This document shows positions 44,762-55,993 of a stretch of 64,000 bases of DNA, piece by piece. The stretch covers positions 31,114 through 95,113 of the forward strand of contig JAHJOO010000033.1 of the NCBI GenBank assembly GCA_018820275.1, written 5' to 3'. Source of the stretch: Alphaproteobacteria bacterium. GTDB lineage: Bacteria > Pseudomonadota > Alphaproteobacteria > Caulobacterales > Caulobacteraceae. The notes beneath the pieces were generated by a model, which saw only the letters and a list, made by a program, of their open reading frames with translations, made no database searches and was not told the origin of the DNA. The first letter of the stretch is position 1; each line of letters begins with the position of its first letter. A program made the position numbers and the translations under genes.

Positions 44762-46032
44762 GGCCCTCGCGTCGCGGCGTCCTCGCGGGCACGGGCCTGG
44801 CCGGGCTGGCGGCCGCCCCGGTCGCGGCGGACTCCGCCTTCGACGACGCCTGGCACCAGAACGTTCTGGAGCGCTACTTCGCCTTCGGCGACAAGACCTC
44901 CGGCGGCCCCGGCGACGAGGCGGCCGGCGTCTGGCTGGAGTCCCGCCTCGCCGAAGCCGGCTACGACTGCGTGCGACAGCCGTTCGAGACGCCCTTCTTC
45001 GATGCGTCGACCGCGACCCTCGCGATCGAGGGCCGGACGGTGCCGATCATCCCGCAGGCGATCGTGGTGCCGACCGGCCCGGACGGCCTGACCGCCCCGC
45101 TCCGCCTCGCCTTCGGCACGGGGCGGCTGGACGGGGCCATCGCCGTCATCGTCCTCCCGTCGCAACGGTGGTCCAGCGCCCTGCACCCGACGATCCGCGC
45201 CGCCCTGGACGACGTCCGGGCCCGCGGCGCCGCCGCCGCCGCGCTGGTGACGACCGGCCCCACCGGCGACGCCCTTGCGCTCAACGCCGCGGCCGATGCC
45301 GATCCCTCGGGCCGGCCCGTCGCCGTCCTCGCCCCGCGCGACGCCGGCCCCTTCCTCGACGCCGCCGCCGACGGCCGGACCGCCCGGCTCACGATCGCGG
45401 GGCAGGGCGGCGTGCGGCCGGCGTGGAACCTCATCGGCCGTCGGAAGCCCGCCGGCGCGGGCGGGACCCTGGTCCTGTCGACGCCGCGGTCCGGCTGGTT
45501 CGGCTGCGCGGCGGAGCGCGGCTCGGGCATCGCGGTTTGGCTGGCCGCGGCCCTGTGGCTGGCGCGACGCGGGGACGTCGACGTCGAACTGGCCGCGACC
45601 AGCGGGCACGAATACGAGAACCTGGGCGGCGCCGCCTATCTGGAAGACGCCGCGCCCTCGCCTTCGGACACGCGCCTGTGGGTCCACGTCGGCGCCAACC
45701 TCGCGGCGCGCGACTGGCACGAGTGGGGCGAGCGGCCACTGCCCGGACCGGATTCCCAACGCTACCTTCTGGCCGCCCCGGAGGTCCTCGACGTCTTCCG
45801 GCGCGCCTTCGCCGGCCAGCCGGGGCTGGAGGCCGTCTATCCGGCGACGGTGGAAGGGTCGGCCGGAGAACTGACCAACATCCTGCGCGCGGGCCACCGC
45901 GCCGCCGGGTTTTTCGGCAATCACCGCTTCCACCACAGCCGCCGCGACGACCTGCGCTGCGTCTCGGGCACCCTCGTCCGCCCGGCTTCAGAGGCGCTGC
46001 GCCGGGCCTTGGCCGAGGTTCTCGCTGCCTGA
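44758..46032 (+). CDS. M28-like peptidase fold protein lacking usual metal ligands
   Basis: The 424-residue product has a twin-arginine-type start (MRPSRRGVLAGTGLAGLAAAPVAA). Its layout resembles M28 aminopeptidases: an N-terminal part, a PA-like insert, then STPRSGWFGCAAERGSGIAVWLAAALWLA, followed by SGHEYENLGGAAYLED. At the places where M28 enzymes have HxD and the bridging Asp, this protein has TPRSG and AERGSG; at the Glu-Glu place it has HE. A HHSRRDD motif near the end could hold the last His. Metal binding is therefore doubtful. It diverges from the TonB receptor operon. Confidence 0.65.
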   Translation: MRPSRRGVLAGTGLAGLAAAPVAADSAFDDAWHQNVLERYFAFGDKTSGGPGDEAAGVWLESRLAEAGYDCVRQPFETPFFDASTATLAIEGRTVPIIPQAIVVPTGPDGLTAPLRLAFGTGRLDGAIAVIVLPSQRWSSALHPTIRAALDDVRARGAAAAALVTTGPTGDALALNAAADADPSGRPVAVLAPRDAGPFLDAAADGRTARLTIAGQGGVRPAWNLIGRRKPAGAGGTLVLSTPRSGWFGCAAERGSGIAVWLAAALWLARRGDVDVELAATSGHEYENLGGAAYLEDAAPSPSDTRLWVHVGANLAARDWHEWGERPLPGPDSQRYLLAAPEVLDVFRRAFAGQPGLEAVYPATVEGSAGELTNILRAGHRAAGFFGNHRFHHSRRDDLRCVSGTLVRPASEALRRALAEVLAA

Positions 46033-46046
46033 AGAGGTGCCGCCCC

Positions 46047-47375
46047 TCAGGGCACGACGAACCGGCACGGCTTCAGCCCCAAGGCTTCGCACCGCTGCTG
46101 GAAGCCGTCCGCATCGGGCCGTTCGCCGGTCTCGATCCAGCCTTCCAGCGCGATCAGGGCCGTCAGATAGGACGCGTCTTCCAGCTGGCTGTGCTGGTCC
46201 TCGTCGGTCGTGACCTGGACCAGCAGGTCCGACCTGCCCGCCGCCCGCACCGTCTCCGCATAGACCGCCTCGGCCGAATGGAAGACGGTCGGATCGTGCA
46301 GGGCGTGCAGCGTCAGCGTCGGCATCGGGATCGCCCCGGTCAGGTCGGCGTCGTGGGCCAGCATGGCCACGGCCTCCGGGTCCGCCGTGAACCGTTCGAC
46401 GCCGGCGTTCAGCGCCGCGTCGTCGTCCGACCCGGCGTAGACCCGGGTCGAATTGTCGAACGGATTGCGCCCGCCCAGCCGCACCTGGACCAGGTCCTGG
46501 AACAGGAAGGTCGCCCAGGTCAGATGGGCGATCAGCTCGTCCTCCTGCAGTCCGGTCACGGCCAGGATCTGCCGCTTCCGCTGCGTCTGCGCCGCCGTGC
46601 GGTCGCGGGCGGACAGGCCGATCCCGGTGCAGGCCACCACCCGCCGCCGCAGCTCGGCGCGGGTCATCGTCGCCCCGGCGGGCAGGCCCTGCCAGACCGG
46701 ATATCGGGGATCGGACGCCGCCGGGTGGTTGCCGCAGAAATACTGGTAGACGGCCCTCAGATCGGCCCGGAACTGATAGGCCCGCGTCCCGCCGTTGACG
46801 ACGCCATTGGTCAGCAGCACGCCGTCGTAGTTCAGCGTCCCGTCCTCACCGCGCGGGTACAGCTCCGCCGCCTTGGCCGCCACGTTGCCCCCCCACGACT
46901 GGCCGTGCAGCAGGGTCAGCGTCGGCCGGCCGTGCAGGCGCCAGAACACCGCGCGGCTGCGGTCCACATCCTCGGCCGCCGACCGCACGCCGTAGCCGGG
47001 CCGGCGGTAGGTCGAGCCGATCCAGGCGTAGCCGCGCCGCACCATGACGGCGAACCGGTCCAGATCCTCCAGCCCGTCCTCGGCCGCCGGCTCTCCGGTG
47101 CGCGGCCCGCCGTGGGCGTGGACGATCAGCCGGCCGTTCCAGGTCGCCGGCAGGGCGATGACCAGCCAGGCTCCGGCCTCGTCCTTCAGCGTGAAGCAGC
47201 GCACCTCGCGCCCCACCGACCGGGGGCAGTCGACCGGAGTGGGGGCGTCCACCGAAGGGGACGGCGACGCCCCCACGGGCGCCGAGGCGGCCAGGACCGC
47301 CAGGGCGGCGCCCAGGCCGCGCAGGGCGGCCCGGACTCCCTTCAGGAGCGTCGGATCAGAACGAGCGCCGGACAT
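46047..47375 (-). CDS. Secreted alpha/beta hydrolase
   Basis: The 442-residue protein has a signal peptide (about 1-36), GRLIVHAHGGPRTGE as oxyanion region, and nucleophile elbow LHGQSWGGNVAAKAAELYP. The acid/base residues probably lie in LHALHDPTVF and DEDQHSQLED. Six cysteines could form disulfides. ATG 47375 lies inside the end of the large TonB receptor gene (20-base overlap), so the two are coupled. It likely cleaves the compound brought in by that receptor. Confidence 0.82.
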   Translation of the reverse strand: MSGARSDPTLLKGVRAALRGLGAALAVLAASAPVGASPSPSVDAPTPVDCPRSVGREVRCFTLKDEAGAWLVIALPATWNGRLIVHAHGGPRTGEPAAEDGLEDLDRFAVMVRRGYAWIGSTYRRPGYGVRSAAEDVDRSRAVFWRLHGRPTLTLLHGQSWGGNVAAKAAELYPRGEDGTLNYDGVLLTNGVVNGGTRAYQFRADLRAVYQYFCGNHPAASDPRYPVWQGLPAGATMTRAELRRRVVACTGIGLSARDRTAAQTQRKRQILAVTGLQEDELIAHLTWATFLFQDLVQVRLGGRNPFDNSTRVYAGSDDDAALNAGVERFTADPEAVAMLAHDADLTGAIPMPTLTLHALHDPTVFHSAEAVYAETVRAAGRSDLLVQVTTDEDQHSQLEDASYLTALIALEGWIETGERPDADGFQQRCEALGLKPCRFVVP

Positions 47376-50300
47376 TGACGTACAGATAGCGACCCCACGG
47401 CTGGTGCACCGACCCGCGATAGCCGCCGTCGGCCAGCGGCGGGCCTTCGTCCGTCAGATCGCGCACGCCCAGCCGGACGCGGGTGGAATCAGCGAACTCG
47501 TACTGGCCGTACAGATTGTAGACCGTCTGCGACTCCACCTGCCACGGCTCGCCCGAAAGACCCAGCAGGCTGGGCTGCTCGAAGCGGCTGACGTACTGGC
47601 TGGAAAGGCCCACGCGCCACCCGCCGGCATCCCAGGTGAAGCTGCTCGACACCTTCCACTCCGGCCGGCCGTTCTGACCGATCAGATCCGACGGGTCGGG
47701 CAGGGTCGTGCCGGCGTTGATCTCGCCGTTGGCCCGCGCCTCGAACAGCTGGTTGACGATCGGACCCGGGTCGCGCGTGAATTCCTCCAGCTTGGTGGCG
47801 TTCACGCTGAGGTCGAAACTGCCCCAGGGCGTGTCGTCGATCGACCAGTAGGCGGCCATGTCCAGTCCGCTGACCGTCTGCGGCTGCAGGTTGATGAACC
47901 GGTCGTTGACCGAGATCGCCTCGCCCGCCGGCGTCAGGCCGGTGCCGTCGAACAGCAGCACGTCGTCCGGCCCCACCGCATCGCGGTTGACCAGCGGATT
48001 GGTCCGTCCGTTCAGCCGCTCGTAGTAGTCCAGCGCCAGCGCCGTCTGCACGCCCAGCAGGCCGACGATGTCCTCCTGCTCGATCTTCCACTTGTCTATG
48101 GTGAAGGTGAAGCTCCCGAACTCCGGCGGGATGAAGGTCGGCTGGAACACCAGGCCGTAGGACTGGTTCACGCTCGTCTCCGGCTCGAGGTCCGGATTGC
48201 CGGCCACCAGCAGCGACAGGCCGGAGGTGTTCTGCGAGCAGGCGCCGAAGCTGGTGATCCGGCCCGCCCGCAGGTCCGCCTCGCAGCGGACGTAGTCCAC
48301 GCCGCTGGCGAGGCGCGCGTACTGGGTGGCATTGGTCTGCTCCAGGTTCGGCGCGCGGAAGCCCTCGGAGTACGACGCCCGCACGCGCAGTCCGTCCACC
48401 ACGTCCCAGGCCAGGGCGACCTTGGGGCTGCCCACCGAGCCGAAGTCCGAATAGTGCTCGAACCGCCCCGCGACCTGCACGTCCAGCGAATGGATCAGGG
48501 GGATGCCCATCTCCGGCGACACCACCGGCACCGCGAACTCCAGATAGGCCGAGCCCACCGTGCGGCTGCCCTCGGTGTCGGGGTTGGGGCTGACCGCGGC
48601 CACGTTCGACAGGTTGGTCGCCCCCGTCACCATGTCGGTGAAGGTGAAGGTCCCGTCCAGGTTCTCGTCGCGGTCATCGCTCTGGGTCTCGCGGCGGAGC
48701 TCCAGACCAAAGGCCATGCCCACCGGCCCGGCCGGCAGCTGGAACATGTCCGACCGCGACAGTTTGAAGTCGGCCATCGCCAGCGTGGTGCGCGAGATCC
48801 GCTTCAGGTCGAAGGTGATGGCGTCGATCGCGGCCTGGGAGCTGGGATTGCAGTCGCCCCAGCTGGTCGTGTCCACGCAGCCGCCGCCGAAGGGGTTGTA
48901 GGCGTCGGGGGTCGACAGGGCCAGCTGCTGCTGCAGCAGCGTCATGTTGATGTTGGGCGAGGTGTCCTCGGCCTCGGCCTCGGAGTACAGCAGCGCCGTC
49001 TCCCAGTCGTAGCTGCCCCATTCCCCGCGCAGGCCGCCCAGGAAGCGCGACTGGTAGTTCTCGACCTTCACCTCCTGGAAGCCGGCGTCCACGTAGCGGT
49101 AGTTGGTCAGCAGCACCGGCAGGCCGGTCGTCGCCACGCCCGTCAGACCCGGCAGCCGGTTCGGATTGACCGCCCCCCCGGCGAAGGTCACCGGGCCGAA
49201 CGGGTTCCAGTAGTTGCTGGCCGGGACCCAGATCTGGTTCAGGTTGACGACCGGCGGCTGCACCGCCCGGCTGTCCGCCGCGTAGAAGCCGACCTCGCCG
49301 AACGCCTCGACGCCGTTGTCCAGCTCATAGGTCCCGGTGAAGAAGACGTTCAGCCGCTCCACCGACGGCCGCACCGTGGTGCCGAAGCGCGTGTCGTAGC
49401 GCATGTCGCGGTTGGTGGTGTTGAAGTTGTGGTTGCCGCTGGAGATGCAGACGCCGCCGCCCACGTTCACGCCGCAGCCGAAGGCCGACGGCTGGTAGCG
49501 GAACTGGCCCGAGCTGTTCGTCACCGCCGTGCCGTTGGACCGGATCGTCGGCCGCGCGCCCACGCTCAGACGCGCCCAGGGCGTGTTCGACGACCGCCCG
49601 TCCAGCGCCGTCACCCCGGCGAAGTCCGGATAGTCCGCGAACAGGCCGCGCAGGTCGTCGCTCTGGGTGAAGTCCTGGTCCGACGCCAGCAGCGCCGTGC
49701 GGTCGGTATAGTTGACGAAGACCGACACGTTGCCGCGTTCGAAATTCTTCCCGGCGAACAGGTTGACGTCCAGCTCCTCCATGCTGGTGCCCTCGGCGCC
49801 GCCGAAGCGCGCGCTGATCGTCAGGCCGTCGTAGTTGTCGCGCAGCACGGTGTTGACCACGCCCGCGACCGCGTCGGCGCCGTAGATCGCGGCCGCGCCG
49901 TCCAGCAGGATCTCGGTCCGGCGCAGGCCGGCCACCGGGATGGCGTTGGAGTTGTAGCTCAGCACCGGCACCGTGCCGGTGTCCGAAGTGCCCTGGCTGG
50001 TCGGATGGTGCACCACGCGGCGGCCGTTCAGCAGCACCAGGGTGTTGCCCACGCCCAGCGAGCGCAGGTTGACCGAGTTGACGTCGCCGCGCGCCGCGTT
50101 CGAGGTCTGCGGGTTGTTCGAGCTGTCGAACAGCACGTCGCCCATCTGCGGGATGGTGCGCAGCAGTTCGTCGCCGGACACCGCGCCCGTGGCGTCGACC
50201 TGGGCCTCGTCGATCACCACCACCGGCAGGGCGGCGGTCGTGCGCGCGCCGCGGATGTTGGAGCCCACCACCACCACGTCGTCGACCTGGGTGACGTCGG

Positions 50301-50409
50301 GGTCCTGGGCGCCGGGCGCGGCGTCCTGGGCCATGGCGGCTCCGGCGAAGGCCAGCGCCGCCGTCATGGCCGCGCCGCCCAGCAGGCGATTGCGTCGAGT
50401 GTTTCTCAT
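47356..50409 (-). CDS. Large TonB-dependent receptor
   Basis: The 1017-residue receptor has a signal peptide (about 1-27), TonB-box-like QVDDVVVVGSNIRG, a plug with LRSLGVGNTLVLLNGRRVV and ILLDGAAAIYGADAVAGVVN, and a long barrel ending GRYLYVNVRRSF. Paired cysteines occur in predicted outer loops (FGCGVNVGGGVC, GGCVDTTSWGDC, RCEADLRAGRITSFGAC). Receptors with GSNIRG and such paired cysteines are frequent in Caulobacterales and sphingomonads. GGGGAGG precedes the ATG. It lies 37 bases after dctA on the same strand. Confidence 0.94.
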   Translation of the reverse strand: MRNTRRNRLLGGAAMTAALAFAGAAMAQDAAPGAQDPDVTQVDDVVVVGSNIRGARTTAALPVVVIDEAQVDATGAVSGDELLRTIPQMGDVLFDSSNNPQTSNAARGDVNSVNLRSLGVGNTLVLLNGRRVVHHPTSQGTSDTGTVPVLSYNSNAIPVAGLRRTEILLDGAAAIYGADAVAGVVNTVLRDNYDGLTISARFGGAEGTSMEELDVNLFAGKNFERGNVSVFVNYTDRTALLASDQDFTQSDDLRGLFADYPDFAGVTALDGRSSNTPWARLSVGARPTIRSNGTAVTNSSGQFRYQPSAFGCGVNVGGGVCISSGNHNFNTTNRDMRYDTRFGTTVRPSVERLNVFFTGTYELDNGVEAFGEVGFYAADSRAVQPPVVNLNQIWVPASNYWNPFGPVTFAGGAVNPNRLPGLTGVATTGLPVLLTNYRYVDAGFQEVKVENYQSRFLGGLRGEWGSYDWETALLYSEAEAEDTSPNINMTLLQQQLALSTPDAYNPFGGGCVDTTSWGDCNPSSQAAIDAITFDLKRISRTTLAMADFKLSRSDMFQLPAGPVGMAFGLELRRETQSDDRDENLDGTFTFTDMVTGATNLSNVAAVSPNPDTEGSRTVGSAYLEFAVPVVSPEMGIPLIHSLDVQVAGRFEHYSDFGSVGSPKVALAWDVVDGLRVRASYSEGFRAPNLEQTNATQYARLASGVDYVRCEADLRAGRITSFGACSQNTSGLSLLVAGNPDLEPETSVNQSYGLVFQPTFIPPEFGSFTFTIDKWKIEQEDIVGLLGVQTALALDYYERLNGRTNPLVNRDAVGPDDVLLFDGTGLTPAGEAISVNDRFINLQPQTVSGLDMAAYWSIDDTPWGSFDLSVNATKLEEFTRDPGPIVNQLFEARANGEINAGTTLPDPSDLIGQNGRPEWKVSSSFTWDAGGWRVGLSSQYVSRFEQPSLLGLSGEPWQVESQTVYNLYGQYEFADSTRVRLGVRDLTDEGPPLADGGYRGSVHQPWGRYLYVNVRRSF

Positions 50410-50446
50410 GGTCTTCCTCCCCGAAGTCTCGTTGTGCTCGCCGATC

Positions 50447-51805
50447 TCAGTCGGCCGTCAGAACCTTGTCGTCGCCCGGCCCCGCCCCCGGATCGGGCCG
50501 CGCGGCCAGTCCTTTGGGCTTGCCCGCCAGCACCTCGCGCATCCGCGCCTCGTCCAGCGCGCCTTCGCAGCGCGCCACCACCAGGGTGGCGACGGCGTTG
50601 CCGGTGAAGTTGGTCAGGGCCCGGCACTCGCTCATGAAGCGGTCGATGCCGAGGATCAGCGCCATGCCGGCCACCGGTACGTCGGGCACCACCGCCAGCG
50701 TCGCCGCCAGGGTGATGAAGCCCGCGCCCGTGATGCCCGCCGCCCCCTTGGAGCTCAGCATGGCGACCAGCAGCAGGGTGATCTGCTGCCACAGGCTCAG
50801 CTCGATGTTCATCGCTTGGGCGATGAACAGGGCCGCCATCGTCATGTAGATGTTGGTGCCGTCCAGATTGAACGAATAGCCGGTCGGCACGACCAGACCG
50901 ACGACGGACTTGGACGCCCCGGCCGCCTCCATTTTCTGCATCAGGCTGGGCAGGGCCGCCTCGGATGAGGAAGTGCCCAGCACCAGCAGCAGCTCTTCCT
51001 TCAGATAGGCGATCAGGCGGAAAATCGAGAAGCCGTTGGCCCAGGCGACGAGGCCCAGCACGCCCAGCACGAAGACGGCGGACGTCAGATAGAAGGTGGC
51101 GATCAGCGCCGCGAGGTTGGCGATGGCCCCGATGCCGTAGGCCCCGATGGTGAAGGCGAAGGCGCCGAACGCCCCGATCGGCGCCGCCTTCATCAGGATG
51201 GCCACCAGCCGGAACACGACCTGGCTCAGCGCTTCCAGCGCGCGCTGCACCGGCGCACCGGCGTCGCCGATCATGGCCAGGGCGATCCCGAACAGGATCG
51301 ACACGAACAGCACCTGCAGGATGTTGCCCTGCACGAAGGCGCTGACGAGGGTGTCGGGGATCACCCCCAGCAGGAAGCCTTGGATGGTGCTCTCGTGCGC
51401 GGCCGAGGCGTATCCGGCCACCGCGCCGGCATCCAGCGTGGCGGGGTCGATGTTCAGCCCGCGGCCCGGCTGCACCACATTGGCGATCACCAGGCCGACG
51501 ATCAGGGCCAGGGTCGAGAAGACGAGGAAATAGCCGAACGCCTTGGCCGCGACCCGGCCGATGCGCTTCAGGTCGCGCATGCCGGCGATGCCGACGACGA
51601 TGGTCAGGAAGATCACCGGGGCGATGATCATCTTCACCAGCTTGATGAAACCGTCGCCCAGCGGCTTCAGGCTTTCGCCGGTCTCGGGGAAGAAATGGCC
51701 CACGAGGCCGCCCGCCACGATGGCGAACAGCACCCAGAAATAGAGCGTCCTGTAGATCGGCTTGCGCGCGCCGGGCGCGGCTCCGCCTTCGGTGGTGATC
51801 AGCAC
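50447..51805 (-). CDS. dctA: C4-dicarboxylate/H+ (or Na+) symporter DctA
   Basis: The 452-residue member of the DAACS family has [14 protein letters not shown] (serine-rich hairpin), [38 protein letters not shown] and the conserved [21 protein letters not shown]. It imports succinate, malate and fumarate. GTG 51805 is used, with GGAGG nine bases before it. dctBD lies divergent across 239 bases, which supports DctA over a glutamate carrier. Confidence 0.94.
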   Translation of the reverse strand: MLITTEGGAAPGARKPIYRTLYFWVLFAIVAGGLVGHFFPETGESLKPLGDGFIKLVKMIIAPVIFLTIVVGIAGMRDLKRIGRVAAKAFGYFLVFSTLALIVGLVIANVVQPGRGLNIDPATLDAGAVAGYASAAHESTIQGFLLGVIPDTLVSAFVQGNILQVLFVSILFGIALAMIGDAGAPVQRALEALSQVVFRLVAILMKAAPIGAFGAFAFTIGAYGIGAIANLAALIATFYLTSAVFVLGVLGLVAWANGFSIFRLIAYLKEELLLVLGTSSSEAALPSLMQKMEAAGASKSVVGLVVPTGYSFNLDGTNIYMTMAALFIAQAMNIELSLWQQITLLLVAMLSSKGAAGITGAGFITLAATLAVVPDVPVAGMALILGIDRFMSECRALTNFTGNAVATLVVARCEGALDEARMREVLAGKPKGLAARPDPGAGPGDDKVLTAD

Positions 51806-51985
51806 GAACTCGTTCCTCCCGGGGGACCTTCCGGTCTACCCCTACGCGCGGCCCCGTCTGACGCGGGATCTCGGGGGCCAGTTTCGGCGATGAGTCGCGC
51901 CGGTGCGAAGTTTTCCCGCGCGGCGACCATCTCACGGATTCTATTGCGCAATCCATCGCCGATGCCGGGCGGCGGGCACCATCCA

Positions 51986-52003
51986 TGTGCGGGTTTCCAC
52001 ACA
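51986..52003. promoter_or_regulatory. Candidate DctD site 1, TGTGCGGGTTTCCACACA
   Basis: An imperfect palindrome (TGTG...CACA with inner GG/CC) centred at 51994.5, about 190 bases upstream of the dctA start. It shares GTGCGG with the second site 32 bases away. Confidence 0.6.
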
Positions 52004-52018
52004 CGCCCCTCGCCAATC

Positions 52019-52034
52019 GTGCGGAAATCCGCCC
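52019..52034. promoter_or_regulatory. Candidate DctD site 2, GTGCGGAAATCCGCCC
   Basis: GCGGA-AA-TCCGC forms a clear palindrome centred at 52026.5, only 10 bases before dctB and 221 bases before dctA. Centre spacing of 32 bases from site 1 is three helical turns, as expected of tandem sites bound by a dimeric activator on one DNA face. Confidence 0.62.
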
Positions 52035-52044
52035 TAATACCGCC

Positions 52045-53837
52045 ATGCTTCGGTCGCCGCTCAGCCAGACCGCCCAGTGGCGCCTCTTCGCCGCCGTGTG
52101 GGTCGCCGTCGCCGTCCTTGCCGTCCTCGGTGCCGGCTGGCTGGCAAGCCGCGACGCCCAGGGCGCGGTCGACCGTCAGGCCGCCACCGCCGCGGCCCTG
52201 CACGGTGCCGTGCTGCGCAGCGAGCTGGAGCGGGTCCGCGCCGTCCCCTCGGTGCTCGCCGCCGACCCGGACCTCGAGGCGCTGGTCACCGCCCCCTCCC
52301 CCGCCCGACGGGATGTCGCCAACGCCAAGCTGGAGTCGCTGGCGCGCGAGGTCCGCGCCGCCGCCCTCTACGTGCTCGACGCCGACGGCACGGCCCTGGC
52401 CGCCTCGAACTGGCGCGAGCCGACCAGTTTCGTCGGCTCCAACTATCGCTTCCGGCCCTATTTCTCGGACGCGGTCCGGGATGGGGAGGCGGCCTTCTTC
52501 GCCCTCGGCACCGTCAGCGGCCGCCCGGGCCTCTACCTGTCGCGCCGGATCGTCGACGCGTCCGGCCGCCTGGCCGGCGTCATCGTCGCCAAGATCGAGT
52601 TCGACGCGCTGGAGACGATGTGGCGGCGGTCGGAGGAGCCGACCTGGGTGACCGACGCCACGGGCGTCATCCTGATCACCACCGTGCCCGACTGGCGGTT
52701 CCGCGCCACCCTTCCGCTCAGCCCCGAGCGACGCCGCACCCTGGCCGAGGAGCAGACCGCGGGCGCGTCCCTGTCGGACCTCCCCTTCACCGCGCCGGAC
52801 CGCGGCCTGATCCGGCTGGACCGGGACGTCGTCCCCGGCCGCTACGCCCACGCCGTCGACGCCATCCCGGACCTCGGCTGGACCCTGCACCTGCTGCAGC
52901 CGGCGGATCAGGTCATGTCGCGAGCCGTCGGTGCCGCCCTCGTCCTCGCCGCCCTCGCGACCGCGCTGCTCGCGGCGCTCTCCGGCGTCCTGCTGCGCCG
53001 GCGCCAGCGCGCCGCCATCCGCGCCGTCGAGGAAGAGGAGGCCCGCGCCCGCCTCGAACACCTCGTCGGCGAGCGCACCGCCGAGCTCAGCGCCGCCAAC
53101 GGCCGCCTGCGCCGCGAGATCGACGAGCGCCGCCGCCTCGAGCGCGACCGGCAGGACCTCGAGGACAAGCTGGTCCAGGCCAACAAGCTGGCCACCCTGG
53201 GCCAGGTCGTCGCCGGCGTGGCGCACGAGATCAACCAGCCGATGGCCGCCATCCGCACCCACGCCGACACCGCCGGCCAGTACCTGACCCGCGCCGATCC
53301 CGAGGCCGCCGCCCGCTCGCTGACCGCCATCGGCCGCCTGACCGAGCGCGTCGGCGCCATCACCGAGGAACTGCGCGCCTTCTCCCGCAAGACCCGGTCG
53401 GAGGTCGTCGCCGTCGACGTCGGGCGCGCGGTCGAGGGCGCCCTCCTGCTCGTCTCGGCGCGCCTGCGGGAACAGGGCGTCGAGGTCGACGTCGACGTCG
53501 CTCCGGACCTGCAGGTGAAGGCCGAGCGCAACCGGCTGGAACAGGTCGTTCTGAACCTCCTCCAGAACGCGGCCGAGGCGCTGGACGGCCCCGGGCGCGT
53601 CGAAGTCACGGCCCGACCCGAGGGCCGCAAAGTCGTCCTCCGCGTCGCCGACGACGGCCCCGGCCTGTCGCCGGAAGTGCGCGACCGCCTGTTCACCCCC
53701 TTCACCACCGACAAGCCGCAGGGCGTCGGCCTCGGTCTGGTCATCAGCCGCGACATCGTCGCCGGCTTCGGCGGCGAGCTCAGCCACGAGCCGACGGGCC
53801 GCGGTGCCGCCTTCCGCATCGTGCTGGCGAGGGCGAA

Positions 53838-53841
<4 letters not shown>
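52045..53841 (+). CDS. dctB: C4-dicarboxylate sensor kinase DctB
   Basis: The 598-residue kinase has TM1 (about 12-33), a double-PAS periplasmic sensor with the DctB marks SNYRFRPYFSDAVRDG and GLYLSRRIVD, TM2 (about 292-313), a coiled coil and a kinase core with phospho-His in GVAHEINQPMAAI, N-box NLLQNAAEAL, DDGPGL and GVGLGLVIS. It senses dicarboxylates and phosphorylates DctD. ATG 52045 (MLRSPLSQ) is preferred to an upstream in-frame start. Confidence 0.94.
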
Positions 53842-55169
<1,328 letters not shown>

Positions 55170-55175
55170 CGCCTG

Positions 55176-55207
55176 TCCGGACACGATTCCGGACGCGTCC
55201 GGACACG
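55176..55207. repeat. Three copies of TCCGGACRCG after dctD
   Basis: TCCGGACACG (55176), TCCGGACGCG (55188) and TCCGGACACG (55198) follow the dctD stop. Each contains the palindrome TCCGGA. They could act as a protein site for the lepB promoter or as a weak terminator stem; no T-run follows. Confidence 0.5.
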
Positions 55208-55249
55208 GCGTCGCTGGCTCGACGCCGCCGCCTCCGCTCGACTGGGCGC

Positions 55250-55993
55250 ATGACCCGGCCCCCCTCCCTCCGCCACGAAGCCGTCGAGATCGGCCGCGTC
55301 GTCGCCGTCAGCCTCGCCCTCGCCATGACCTGGAGCACGCTGGCCTACCAGCCCTTCACCATCCCCTCGGCCTCGATGGAGCCGGGCCTGATCGAGGGCG
55401 ACTATCTGGTCGTGTCGAAATGGGCCTACGGCTGGTCCGGGGCCTCCCTGCCGCTTGCGCCGAGGCCCGGCGAGGGCCGCCTGCTCGGCCGCCATCCCGC
55501 GCGCGGCGACGTCGTCGTCTTCCGCCATCCGCTGCGGCCGGACGAGCCGTGGATCAAGCGCGTGATCGGCCTGCCCGGCGACCGGGTCCAGCTGCGCGCG
55601 GGACAGGTCTTCGTCAACGACCTGCCATTCGCGCGGACCGCGCTGGGCTCCGGCCGCAGCGCCTCCGACCCCGACCGACCCGCCACGCGTCTCCGCGAGA
55701 CCGCGCCCGAGGGAACCCGCAGCTGGATCACCCACGACTTCGGCCCCGGCGCGCCCGGCGACGACACGCCGGTTATGGTCGTGCCGGACGGGCAATACCT
55801 CGTGCTCGGCGACAATCGCGACAATTCGCTGGACGGCCGCTGGCCCCCGGACGTCGGCGTCGGCTTCCTGCCCGCCGCCAACCTGATCGGCCGCGCCGAG
55901 ATCGTCGTCGCCTCATGGAAGCCGGGGGCCTCCCTGTGGAAGCCGTGGACCTGGTTCAATCTTCAGGGACGGTGGTTCACACCCATCCGCTAG
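55250..55993 (+). CDS. lepB: Signal peptidase I
   Basis: The 247-residue membrane enzyme has one N-terminal span, nucleophile Ser42 in IPSASMEPGL, general base Lys103 in WIKRVIGLPGDRV and box E GDNRDNSLDGR. It cleaves signal peptides of exported proteins. It ends with a conserved WFNLQGRWFTPIR. The gene has no partner such as rnc or acpS next to it, and may be a second, specialised signal peptidase. It ends convergently with the RHH/EF-hand gene (four-base overlap). Confidence 0.93.
   Translation: MTRPPSLRHEAVEIGRVVAVSLALAMTWSTLAYQPFTIPSASMEPGLIEGDYLVVSKWAYGWSGASLPLAPRPGEGRLLGRHPARGDVVVFRHPLRPDEPWIKRVIGLPGDRVQLRAGQVFVNDLPFARTALGSGRSASDPDRPATRLRETAPEGTRSWITHDFGPGAPGDDTPVMVVPDGQYLVLGDNRDNSLDGRWPPDVGVGFLPAANLIGRAEIVVASWKPGASLWKPWTWFNLQGRWFTPIR

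Noticed and set aside
51940..51960. Possible sigma-54 promoter for dctA (CGGCGATGGATTGC on the minus strand)
   Set aside because: GG and GC are nine bases apart rather than ten, a spacing sigma-54 does not tolerate well.
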